Positions 1-6,982 of a DNA stretch of 33,228 nucleotides are shown piece by piece. Under the pieces are notes generated by a model. It saw nothing but the letters and a program-made list of their open reading frames with translations, did no database searches and had not been told where the DNA came from. The stretch is taken from assembly GCF_021606685.1 (NCBI RefSeq), contig NZ_WKCB01000063.1, positions 1 through 33,228 on the forward strand, written 5' to 3'. Both the position numbers and the translations under genes were made by a program. The stretch's first letter is position 1; each line of letters opens with the position of its first letter. This DNA is from Pseudomonas syringae. Lineage in GTDB: Bacteria; Pseudomonadota; Gammaproteobacteria; Pseudomonadales; Pseudomonadaceae.

Positions 1-149
1 GCTCTGGGTAATCGATGGGGAGGCGGCAGTGGTCTGCCCAACCGCCTGAGTGAACAGCGGGCGGCACCTTGTGTGGCGCTCAACACTCAGAGTTGGCTGC
101 AAATGTTACGTTTTTTCAGGAGGGATTACATGCGGTGTTTCATGAAGAG

Positions 150-860
150 CTAGAACAAGCCCGCTTTCGACGCACAGAGCACGGCGGCGATCTTGTTGTT
201 GACCCCAAGCTTTTTGAAGCAACTGCAAATATGAAAGCCCACCGTACGTTCAGACAAACACAGGATAGTGGCGATCTCGGCTGCGGTCTTGCCCATGGCC
301 GACCACTTGAGGATTTCGGTTTCCCGTGGGGTCAATTTGCTGGCCGGGCTGGCGCTTGGCTTGTCGGCATAGGTTTGCGCCACGACGGCATGCATCGCAT
401 GGCATAACCACAGCACCTGGCCGGCCTTTTCATATAACTCTTCCGGGCTGACTTCGCCCTTGCTGCGGCCCAGGGTCAGCATGCTGAAGACACCCTGGAA
501 ATCATGCACGGCTTGTGTCCAACCCAGGTGTACGCCGAACGACTGGAGCAACGACCATAGGTTGGGTGACTCTTTAAAGGCTTGTTCCTCCCATACGAGA
601 GGTAACACACTCTGTTTGCAATGTTTAACAACCGGATCGACGTCAAAGAAGTGGGCCTGGTTATACAGTTGGTTCCACTCGTCTGGGTAGTTGTTGATGC
701 AAAGTGGCTTCACTTGATTGTTGGGTAGTTGTGAACTCATCGTAAATGAACAGTATTGAAAGCCGAGTGCGTAGGTGTGGTTGAGGACCATATCGAACAG
801 CGTGGTTGCCTCGCTCTCGCCTTCCAGTTTGGGGAGTCGCGTGTTGCGCCAGTTGACCAT
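150..860 (-). CDS. LuxR-family transcriptional regulator with autoinducer-binding domain (LuxR solo)
   Basis: A 236-residue two-domain regulator. The N-terminal half fits the acyl-homoserine-lactone binding fold: W62, Y66, D75, P76, W90 and G113 have the order and near-TraR/LasR spacing of the invariant pocket residues. The C-terminal half is a LuxR/GerE helix-turn-helix starting at LTPRETEIL (residues 176-184). The ATG is preceded by GGAG about 8 nt upstream, which supports this start. No luxI synthase is visible in the window, so it is a solo here, probably responding to a partner encoded elsewhere or to foreign signals. It is divergent from the fpr gene across a 367-bp gap. As far as I recall it is not at this position in P. 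aeruginosa, so it may be a lineage-specific insertion. The family is certain from sequence; ligand and targets are unknown. Confidence 0.9.
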   Translation of the reverse strand: MVNWRNTRLPKLEGESEATTLFDMVLNHTYALGFQYCSFTMSSQLPNNQVKPLCINNYPDEWNQLYNQAHFFDVDPVVKHCKQSVLPLVWEEQAFKESPNLWSLLQSFGVHLGWTQAVHDFQGVFSMLTLGRSKGEVSPEELYEKAGQVLWLCHAMHAVVAQTYADKPSASPASKLTPRETEILKWSAMGKTAAEIATILCLSERTVGFHICSCFKKLGVNNKIAAVLCASKAGLF

Positions 861-1227
861 TGGTAACTCTCCATGGGGGGCTGCGACTGGGATACGTCCG
901 GAACTCCCGAGGTCGTAGGAAGGAAGTGTAGGACACGCGATGAGAGTCGATATTAAATTTTGGTTATTGTGCGAGCGGGCTTAATAATTTTTCCATGGGC
1001 CGTTAGTTGGCTATCTAATGGCTTACCTGATAGTTCTTAACGGGTTGGAGCATCTGCTGAATGCAACTGTAAGTCGGTGTGTGATTTTTAAATCGGTGCT
1101 CATAGCGAATTGATTAGGTGTGCTGCTGAACTGCCATTACGCGCCCGTCGAGATGCCACTACAAACCAGCGGTGTTTGTGCAGGCGACTTTGAGGGACAC
1201 TAGGGCACCTGTTGAACGGAGCCCCCC
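861..1227. other. Intergenic region between luxR solo and fpr
   Basis: This 367-bp divergent region has no convincing ORF. The middle is AT-rich (about 945-1010). It contains a REP-like fragment around 968-982 (TGTGCGAGCGGGCTT), matching the head of the REP elements seen later. It also has a dyad, CTATC at 1011-1015 and GATAG at 1029-1033, separated by 13 bp, which could be an operator. No clear lux box (ACCTG/CAGGT dyad) or standard -35/-10 pair was recognised. Promoters for both flanking genes presumably lie here. Confidence 0.5.
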
Positions 1228-2004
1228 ATGACGGCCAGTGCTGAGAAATTTACCCGCCAGACCTTGCTCGATGTGCAATCGCTGACCCCCAGCCTGTTTA
1301 CGCTACGCACCACCCGCGACCCGGGTTTCCGGTTCACCGCGGGCCAGTTCGTGCGCCTCGGGGTGACGAAGGCCGATGGCAGCACGGTGTGGCGCGCCTA
1401 TTCCGTGGTGTCCTCACCCTTTGATGAGCACCTGGATTTCTTCTCTATTGTCGTCCCCGGCGGGGAATTCACCAGCGAACTGAGCCGCCTGCGGGTGGGC
1501 GACACCTTGATGGTGGAGCGCCAGGCCACCGGTTACCTGACGTTGAACCGGTTTGTCGATGGTCGTGACTTGTGGATGCTGGGCACCGGCACCGGCGTGG
1601 CGCCGTTTTTGTCGATCCTGCAGGACTTCGAGGTGTGGGAGAAATTCGAGCGCATCGTCCTGGTGTACAGCGCGCGGGAAGCCAAGGAGCTGGCCTATCA
1701 GACGCTGATCGAGACGCTGGGCGAGCGTGAGTACCTGGCCGAGTACGCGCACAAGCTGACGTATATCCCAACGGTCACCCGCGAGCAGCATCCGGGCGCC
1801 TTGAACGGGCGCATCACCACGTTGATCGACAACGGCGAGCTGGAGCGGGCCGCCGGTGTGGCGTTGAGCCCCGAGCATTCGCGCGTGTTGATTTGCGGTA
1901 ACCCGCAGATGGTCGACGACACCCGCCAACTGCTCAAGCAACGCGACCTGCAACTGAGCCTCAGCCGACGACCAGGCCAGGTGGCGGTGGAAAACTACTG
2001 GTAA
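1228..2004 (+). CDS. fpr: Ferredoxin/flavodoxin--NADP(+) reductase
   Basis: A 258-residue cytosolic FAD enzyme that exchanges electrons between NADPH and ferredoxin or flavodoxin. The FAD-binding RAYS motif is at residues 56-59, the NADP-binding glycine motif GTGTGVAPF at 119-127, and the chain ends in VENYW, with the terminal aromatic residue typical of bacterial plant-type FPRs. Length matches the family (about 258). The ATG follows GGAGCCCCCC, a reasonable ribosome site. It converges on mscL with a shared terminator, the same arrangement as PA4615/PA4614 in P. aeruginosa. Pseudomonads usually carry two FPR paralogues; position suggests the FprB-type copy, which is an inference from synteny. 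The divergent neighbour is a LuxR solo rather than a LysR-type FinR regulator. Confidence 0.93.
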   Translation: MTASAEKFTRQTLLDVQSLTPSLFTLRTTRDPGFRFTAGQFVRLGVTKADGSTVWRAYSVVSSPFDEHLDFFSIVVPGGEFTSELSRLRVGDTLMVERQATGYLTLNRFVDGRDLWMLGTGTGVAPFLSILQDFEVWEKFERIVLVYSAREAKELAYQTLIETLGEREYLAEYAHKLTYIPTVTREQHPGALNGRITTLIDNGELERAAGVALSPEHSRVLICGNPQMVDDTRQLLKQRDLQLSLSRRPGQVAVENYW

Positions 2005-2007
2005 TAA

Positions 2008-2034
2008 AAAAGGCGCCCTGAACAGGCGCCTTTT
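2008..2034. terminator. Bidirectional rho-independent terminator between fpr and mscL
   Basis: AAAAGGCGCC (2008-2017) pairs perfectly with GGCGCCTTTT (2025-2034) around a 7-nt loop. A/T runs on both sides make it functional on both strands. It starts 4 nt after the fpr stop and lies 18 bp before the end of mscL, so it serves both convergent genes. Confidence 0.92.
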
Positions 2035-2051
2035 CAATTAGCCATTGCCGA

Positions 2052-2468
2052 TTAAAGCGGCTTGTCGTTCTGTGCCTTGAGCAGATCGCGGATCTCGCCC
2101 AGCAACACTTCTTCCTTGCTTGGCGTCGGCGGCAGGCTAGGTGCCACGGCCTCTTCGCGCTTGAGACGGTTGATCGCCTTCACGCCCATGAAGATCGCAA
2201 ACGCAACGATCAGGAAGTCGATCACCGTCTGGATGAACTTGCCGTAGGCCAGCACCACGGCTGGTATGTCGCCCTGGGCGGCCTTGAGCGTTATCGCCAG
2301 ATCCCCGAAGTCCACGCCACCGATCAGCAGGCCGAGTGGCGGCATCACCACGTCGCCTACAAACGAGGAAACAATTTTGCCGAAGGCGGCGCCGATGATG
2401 ATACCGACGGCCATATCGACCACATTACCTTTGACCGCGAAGGCCTTGAACTCACTGATCACGCCCAT
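2052..2468 (-). CDS. mscL: Large-conductance mechanosensitive channel MscL
   Basis: A 138-residue inner-membrane pore that opens under membrane tension to release solutes on osmotic downshock. The N-terminal amphipathic helix and first membrane helix are canonical: EFKAFAVKGNVVDMAVG followed by IIIGAAFGKIV (about residues 6-33). A second membrane helix covers about 76-98, followed by a charged C-terminal helical segment. Length is typical (136-140). The ATG is preceded by AAGGAATAACCT, a good Shine-Dalgarno. The neighbour fpr converges on it, as in other pseudomonads. Certain by sequence. Confidence 0.97.
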   Translation of the reverse strand: MGVISEFKAFAVKGNVVDMAVGIIIGAAFGKIVSSFVGDVVMPPLGLLIGGVDFGDLAITLKAAQGDIPAVVLAYGKFIQTVIDFLIVAFAIFMGVKAINRLKREEAVAPSLPPTPSKEEVLLGEIRDLLKAQNDKPL

Positions 2469-2755
2469 AGGTTATTCCTTGTTACAGATGAGAAGGGTGG
2501 GGCTCAGTGTAAGTCAGTCATAGCGGGCGTGCCCGACACAACCGTTAACACTGTTAGTTTTTATCGACACATTAAATCGCAAATAGTTTGCAAAGTGCCA
2601 TCAATCGCGCGCGAATTACTCGCTATTTCAGTGGGTTACCACACTATTTTATCAATCGGGCTGGTACGGCTTTTCTATTTATCTTCTGACTCCGGGGTCA
2701 CTAGCCTCTGGCAAGCACAACTGAATGTGCATTAAAAAAACCAGAGGAAACCTTG
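2469..2755. promoter_or_regulatory. Divergent intergenic region mscL / katB
   Basis: About 287 bp, clearly more AT-rich than the genes around it, and the only place for the katB promoter. KatB-type catalases are generally OxyR-controlled, so an OxyR site is expected. The region has ATAG at 2583-2586 and CTAT at 2623-2626, but their spacing is 40 bp instead of the 33 bp of the four-part OxyR consensus, so no OxyR box is called. No other element is assigned with confidence. Confidence 0.4.
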
Positions 2756-4297
2756 ATGAAGACCCCAATGAGTCGCGGCCCGGTGCTGGCGCGTCATGCG
2801 CTGTTACTGGCGACCGCCAGCCTGCTTTCCCTGTCGGTACACGCCGCCAACCTGACCCGCGACAACGGTGCTGCGGTGGGCGACAACCAGAATTCGCAGA
2901 CCGCCGGTGCCAACGGCCCGGTGCTGCTGCAAAGCGTGCAGTTGATCCAGAAGCTGCAGCGCTTCGACCGCGAACGCATCCCTGAGCGCGTGGTGCATGC
3001 CCGTGGCACCGGTGCCCACGGTACCTTCACCGTCACCGACCCCCTCAGCGACCTGACCAAGGCCAAAGTCTTCGCCGCTGGCGAGGCGACGCCGGTGTTC
3101 GTGCGCTTCTCTGCCGTGGTGCACGGCAACCACTCCCCGGAAACCCTGCGTGACCCACGCGGCTTCGCCACCAAGTTCTACACCGCCGACGGCAACTGGG
3201 ACCTGGTGGGCAACAACTTCCCGACGTTCTTTATCCGCGACGCCATCAAATTCCCGGACATGGTCCATGCCTTCAAGCCAGACCCGCGCACCAACCTGGA
3301 TGATGACTCGCGCCGTTTCGATTTCTTCTCCCATGTGCCCGAGGCCACTCGTACGCTGACCGAGCTGTATTCCGACTCCGGCACCCCGGCCAGCTACCGG
3401 GAGATGGACGGCAATGGCGTGCATGCCTACAAGTTGATCAACGCCAAGGGTGAGGTGCACTACGTCAAGTTCCACTGGAAGAGCCTGCAAGGCATCAAGA
3501 ACCTTGATCCCCAGCAAGTCACCCAAGTGCAGGGCCGTGACTACAGCCACATGACCAACGACCTGGTCACCCATATCAACAAGGGCGACTTCCCCAAGTG
3601 GGACCTGTACGTGCAGGTGCTCAAGCCTGAAGACCTGGCCAAGTTCGACTTCGACCCGCTGGACGCCACCAAGATCTGGCCGAATGTGCCCGAGCGCAAA
3701 GTCGGGCAGATGGTGCTGAACCGCAACCCGGCCAACGTCTTCCAGGAAACCGAGCAAGTGGCCATGGCCCCGGCCAACCTGGTGCCGGGCATCGAACCGT
3801 CTGAGGATCGGCTGCTGCAAGGCCGGGTGTTCTCCTACGCCGACACGCAGATGTACCGCCTGGGCGCCAATGCGCTGCAACTGCCGATCAACGCTCCACG
3901 GGTCACCGTTAACAACGGTAACCAGGATGGCGCGATGAACCCCGGCAAAACCACCAGCGGCGTGAACTACCAGCCAAGCCGCCTGGAGCCGCGTGAAGAG
4001 CCGCAAACCGCGCGTTTCAGCCAGTCGGCCCTGGCGGGCAGCACCCAGCAGGCGAAGATCCAGCGCGAGCAGAACTTCAAGCAGGCGGGTGATCTGTATC
4101 GCTCCTACAGCAAGAAAGAGCGTCAGGACCTGATCGAAAACTTCGGCGGCTCCCTGGCCACTACGGACGATGAGAGCAAGCACATCATCCTGTCGTTCCT
4201 CTACAAGGCCGACCCCGAGTACGGCACCGGTGTGGCCCAGGTCGCCAAGGGTGACTTGGCGCGCGTGAAGGCGCTGGCCGACAAACTCAGCGACTGA
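2756..4297 (+). CDS. katB: Exported monofunctional heme catalase KatB
   Basis: Degrades hydrogen peroxide to water and oxygen. With the ATG at 2756 the product is 513 residues; a TTG directly before it would add one Met, but AGAGGA is better placed for the ATG. Residues 1 to about 31 form a signal peptide (basic start, LLLATASLLSLSVHA), so the enzyme is periplasmic. Catalytic His81 sits in RVVHARGTGAHG, the distal Asn in LVGNNFP (about 153), and the proximal heme-ligand Tyr361 in RVFSYADTQMYRLG, all intact. It is a small-subunit catalase. ankB lies directly downstream, as in P. aeruginosa where AnkB is needed for full KatB activity. A hairpin lies between the two genes. Regulation by OxyR is expected from the family but no box was recognised. 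Confidence 0.95.
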   Translation: MKTPMSRGPVLARHALLLATASLLSLSVHAANLTRDNGAAVGDNQNSQTAGANGPVLLQSVQLIQKLQRFDRERIPERVVHARGTGAHGTFTVTDPLSDLTKAKVFAAGEATPVFVRFSAVVHGNHSPETLRDPRGFATKFYTADGNWDLVGNNFPTFFIRDAIKFPDMVHAFKPDPRTNLDDDSRRFDFFSHVPEATRTLTELYSDSGTPASYREMDGNGVHAYKLINAKGEVHYVKFHWKSLQGIKNLDPQQVTQVQGRDYSHMTNDLVTHINKGDFPKWDLYVQVLKPEDLAKFDFDPLDATKIWPNVPERKVGQMVLNRNPANVFQETEQVAMAPANLVPGIEPSEDRLLQGRVFSYADTQMYRLGANALQLPINAPRVTVNNGNQDGAMNPGKTTSGVNYQPSRLEPREEPQTARFSQSALAGSTQQAKIQREQNFKQAGDLYRSYSKKERQDLIENFGGSLATTDDESKHIILSFLYKADPEYGTGVAQVAKGDLARVKALADKLSD

Positions 4298-4309
4298 TCC
4301 GTTGGTATT

Positions 4310-4340
4310 GGCCGATGCCCAGTGTGGGCATCGGCCTTTT
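4310..4340 (+). terminator. Hairpin terminator/attenuator between katB and ankB
   Basis: GGCCGATGCCC (4310-4320) pairs perfectly over 11 bp with GGGCATCGGCC (4326-4336), with a 5-nt loop, followed by TTTT. It ends 16 nt before the ankB start, so it probably terminates part of katB transcription and lets a fraction read into ankB. Confidence 0.8.
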
Positions 4341-4356
4341 GGCAGGAGAGAAAGCC

Positions 4357-4896
4357 ATGCGTATTTCTATCGGTTTGCTGCTGGCCATGCTGGCGTTTGT
4401 CGCCCATGCCGAATCCCCTGAGCCGACAGCACTCAAGGCGCAGCTACAAGACTATTACTTCGACGCCGCCCGCCGTGGCGACCTCGACATGCTCAATACC
4501 TTTATCGATTCCGGCTACAGCCTCAATACCCAGGATGAGAAGGGCTACACCGCGCTGATCCTCGCCGCCTACCACGGTGAAAGCGCCTACGTGGAGCGCT
4601 TGCTCGCCGCCGGTGCCGACGCCTGCGTGCAGGACAAACGCGGTAACACAGCCTTGATGGGCGCGATCTTCAAGGGTGAGCTGAAAATCGCTCAACGCCT
4701 GCTGGCCACCGACTGCAACCCCGACCAGCGCAACGGCGCCGGCCAGACCGCCGCCATGTATGCCGGGCTGTTCAAACGTGTCGAACTGCTGGATGAACTC
4801 AAAGCCAAGGGCGCCGACCTCAACGCTCAAGACCCGGTTGGCAACAGTGCTGCACGATTGGCCAGCGGTGAAATCCGGACCCCGGCGTCGCGCTGA
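4357..4896 (+). CDS. ankB: Periplasmic ankyrin-repeat protein AnkB
   Basis: The ATG at 4357 gives 179 residues with a clean signal peptide (MRISIGLLLAMLAFVAHA) and follows AGGAGAG; a longer in-frame start would be read from within the upstream hairpin and is rejected. The mature protein is almost entirely ankyrin repeats, about four: DAARRGDLDMLNTFIDSG, then GYTALILAAYHGESAYVE, GNTALMGAIFKGELKIAQ and GQTAAMYAGLFKRVELLD. In P. aeruginosa the equivalent protein supports KatB activity in the periplasm, and the katB-ankB order is the same here. It probably acts as a protein-protein scaffold or protects the catalase. radA begins 35 bp downstream on the same strand. Confidence 0.92.
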   Translation: MRISIGLLLAMLAFVAHAESPEPTALKAQLQDYYFDAARRGDLDMLNTFIDSGYSLNTQDEKGYTALILAAYHGESAYVERLLAAGADACVQDKRGNTALMGAIFKGELKIAQRLLATDCNPDQRNGAGQTAAMYAGLFKRVELLDELKAKGADLNAQDPVGNSAARLASGEIRTPASR

Positions 4897-4931
4897 GCTA
4901 TCATCGCGGTTTTTCCGTTGGAGGTTTTCAA

Positions 4932-6299
4932 ATGGCAAAGGCCAAGCGCATGTACGGCTGCACGGAGTGCGGCGCGACCTTTCCCAAGTGGGCCGGCCAA
5001 TGCACCGAGTGCGGTGCGTGGAACACCCTCACGGAAACCATGATCGAGAGCGGCGGCGCCGCTGCCCCTACCGGCCGGGCCGGCTGGACCGGGCAACAGG
5101 CGCAGATCAAGACCCTGGCTGAAGTCAGCGTTGAAGAGATTCCGCGTTTTTCCACGGCATCCGGCGAACTCGACCGGGTCTTGGGCGGCGGCCTGGTGGA
5201 CGGCTCGGTGGTGCTGATCGGCGGGGACCCGGGTATCGGTAAATCGACGATCCTGCTGCAAACCCTGTGCAGCATTGCCAGCCGCATGCCCGCGCTGTAC
5301 GTCACCGGCGAAGAATCCCAGCAACAGGTGGCCATGCGCGCCCGTCGCCTGGGCCTGCCCCAGGACCAACTGCGGGTGATGACCGAAACCTGCATCGAAA
5401 GCATCATCGCCACGGCCCGTATCGAAAAGCCCAAGGTCATGGTGATCGACTCGATCCAGACGATTTTCACCGAGCAACTGCAATCGGCCCCCGGCGGTGT
5501 ATCCCAGGTGCGCGAAAGTGCGGCGCTGTTGGTGCGGTATGCCAAGCAGAGCGGCACGGCGATTTTCCTGGTCGGCCACGTGACCAAAGAGGGCGCGTTG
5601 GCCGGGCCGCGAGTGCTGGAGCATATGGTGGATACCGTGCTGTATTTCGAGGGCGAATCGGATGGTCGCCTGCGCTTGCTGCGCGCGGTGAAGAACCGTT
5701 TCGGCGCCGTCAACGAACTCGGTGTGTTCGCGATGACTGACCGGGGGCTGAAAGAAGTCTCCAACCCGTCGGCGATTTTTCTGACCCGCGCCCAGGAAGA
5801 AGTCCCGGGCAGCGTGGTGATGGCGACGTGGGAAGGTACCCGGCCAATGCTGGTGGAAGTGCAGGCGCTGGTGGATGACAGCCACCTGGCCAACCCGCGA
5901 CGGGTCACCCTCGGCCTGGATCAGAACCGCCTGGCGATGTTGCTGGCGGTGCTGCACCGTCACGGTGGCATCCCCACCCATGACCAGGACGTATTCCTCA
6001 ACGTAGTGGGCGGGGTCAAGGTGCTGGAGACAGCGTCCGACCTGGCCTTGATGGCGGCGGTGATGTCCAGCCTGCGTAATAAGCCATTGCCCCACGACCT
6101 GCTGGTGTTTGGTGAAGTGGGCTTGTCGGGTGAAGTACGGCCGGTGCCGAGCGGCCAGGAGCGCTTGAAGGAAGCGGCCAAGCACGGCTTCAAGCGGGCG
6201 ATTGTGCCCAAGGGCAATGCGCCCAAGGAAATGCCGGCAGGCTTGAAGGTGATTGGGGTAACCCGCCTGGAACAAGCGCTGGACGCATTGTTCGAGTAA
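4932..6299 (+). CDS. radA: DNA repair protein RadA (Sms)
   Basis: A 455-residue RecA-like ATPase that helps process recombination intermediates by branch migration. It has an N-terminal C4 zinc finger (C10, C13, C24, C27 in CTECGATFPKWAGQCTECG), Walker A GGDPGIGKS (97-105), the RadA-specific KNRFG motif (254-258) and a C-terminal Lon-protease-like domain ending LEQALDALFE. Length is typical for the family. The ATG is preceded by GGAGG. It lies 35 bp behind ankB on the same strand with no visible terminator between, so it may be partly cotranscribed. A REPIN separates it from the convergent PilZ gene. Confidence 0.97.
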   Translation: MAKAKRMYGCTECGATFPKWAGQCTECGAWNTLTETMIESGGAAAPTGRAGWTGQQAQIKTLAEVSVEEIPRFSTASGELDRVLGGGLVDGSVVLIGGDPGIGKSTILLQTLCSIASRMPALYVTGEESQQQVAMRARRLGLPQDQLRVMTETCIESIIATARIEKPKVMVIDSIQTIFTEQLQSAPGGVSQVRESAALLVRYAKQSGTAIFLVGHVTKEGALAGPRVLEHMVDTVLYFEGESDGRLRLLRAVKNRFGAVNELGVFAMTDRGLKEVSNPSAIFLTRAQEEVPGSVVMATWEGTRPMLVEVQALVDDSHLANPRRVTLGLDQNRLAMLLAVLHRHGGIPTHDQDVFLNVVGGVKVLETASDLALMAAVMSSLRNKPLPHDLLVFGEVGLSGEVRPVPSGQERLKEAAKHGFKRAIVPKGNAPKEMPAGLKVIGVTRLEQALDALFE

Positions 6300-6321
6300 T
6301 CAGCAACACTGCAAAAATCAA

Positions 6322-6410
6322 TGTGGGAGGGGGCTTGCTCCCGATGGCGGTGTGTCAGTGACCTATTCAGTGCCTGGCACACTGCTATCGGGGGCAAGCC
6401 CCCTCCCACA
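6322..6410. repeat. REPIN (inverted pair of REP sequences) between radA and the PilZ gene
   Basis: Two REP copies face each other: the left starts TGTGGGAGGGGGCTTGC, the right ends GCAAGCCCCCTCCCACA, with a short spacer. The arms are similar but diverged (CCCGATGG against GCTATCGGGG). It lies between the convergent radA and PilZ genes, the usual extragenic location. It probably folds into a large hairpin in either transcript and may act as a weak terminator or mRNA stabiliser. The same family recurs at 9292, 10393 and 21957. Confidence 0.95.
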
Positions 6411-6428
6411 TTTGATTAGTGTTGGCTC

Positions 6429-6797
6429 TTAGACTTTCAGCAGCGCTGCCAGCTCGCGGTGCAGTTCTTGCTCATCCCCCAGGTTCAGCTCGATCAGCCT
6501 GCGCAAATGGCTGATCGACTCCAGGTCAATGTGCTCGCACACAAACCCAAGCTGGCCATGATCGTCGTGGGCCAGCCTGACCTGCATCTGTATATGCGCC
6601 TGGGGGTCCAGGCGGATATCCACATCGAACGGCTCTGTGGCCTTGCCGCGCCAGTCGTCAGGGCGTTGCACCAGCAAACCCTTGAGCGACAGATCCACCA
6701 GTTGCACCGGCCAATTCCAGCCTTCTTGGGCAATGGTAGTCCTGGCGTCAAAGGCGATACGCCGAAAACGGCGACGGTCAGACGGTTGTTCGGTCAT
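6429..6797 (-). CDS. mapZ: Single-domain PilZ c-di-GMP receptor (MapZ / PA4608 type)
   Basis: A 122-residue cytosolic protein consisting of one PilZ domain. Both ligand motifs are present: the arginine-rich RxxxR within RRRFRR (residues 8-13) and DLSLKG (35-40), the D/NxSxxG motif. The C-terminal IDLESISHLRRLIELNLGD segment closely matches PA4608 as I remember it. That protein binds c-di-GMP and inhibits the chemotaxis methyltransferase CheR1; the same role is inferred here from family and synteny. The c-di-GMP enzyme MorA is 5 kb away. The ATG has no strong Shine-Dalgarno (GAGGG about 9 nt upstream). Confidence 0.92.
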   Translation of the reverse strand: MTEQPSDRRRFRRIAFDARTTIAQEGWNWPVQLVDLSLKGLLVQRPDDWRGKATEPFDVDIRLDPQAHIQMQVRLAHDDHGQLGFVCEHIDLESISHLRRLIELNLGDEQELHRELAALLKV

Positions 6798-6842
6798 GGT
6801 GAAACCCTCTGTGGATAAAGGGATTGTAGCCCTGCGCCATCA

Positions 6843-6882
6843 TCGGGCATTTATTTCGTTTTTTTTTGCCGTTTTTTTTGCC
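6843..6882. other. Poly-T/poly-A tract in the divergent mapZ-cstA promoter region
   Basis: Two homopolymer runs of about 10 and 8 T (with TTTATTTCG before them) sit between the divergent starts of mapZ and cstA. Such tracts bend DNA and can act as UP-like elements for a divergent promoter pair. They are also prone to length variation. No specific -35/-10 was assigned. Confidence 0.5.
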
Positions 6883-6982
6883 TTCAAAGGCTCTAGACCA
6901 ACGTAGGGGGGTGGTCTTTGGGGCCAACAGCGCTAAACTCGGACTGGCTGTCCTTTCTGTCCACCCTGGCTGGAATATAAAA

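Noticed and set aside
1..149. Partial gene at the left edge
   Set aside because: No frame in this stretch shows a recognisable protein; the + frame from 69 runs antisense into the luxR solo.
2583..2626. Possible OxyR box upstream of katB (ATAG ... CTAT)
   Set aside because: The outer elements are 40 bp apart instead of 33 and the two inner elements are missing.
6930..6965. Sigma-54 promoter upstream of cstA (TGGCTGTCC...)
   Set aside because: GG is present at the -24 position, but the base pair 10 bp later is TG rather than GC.
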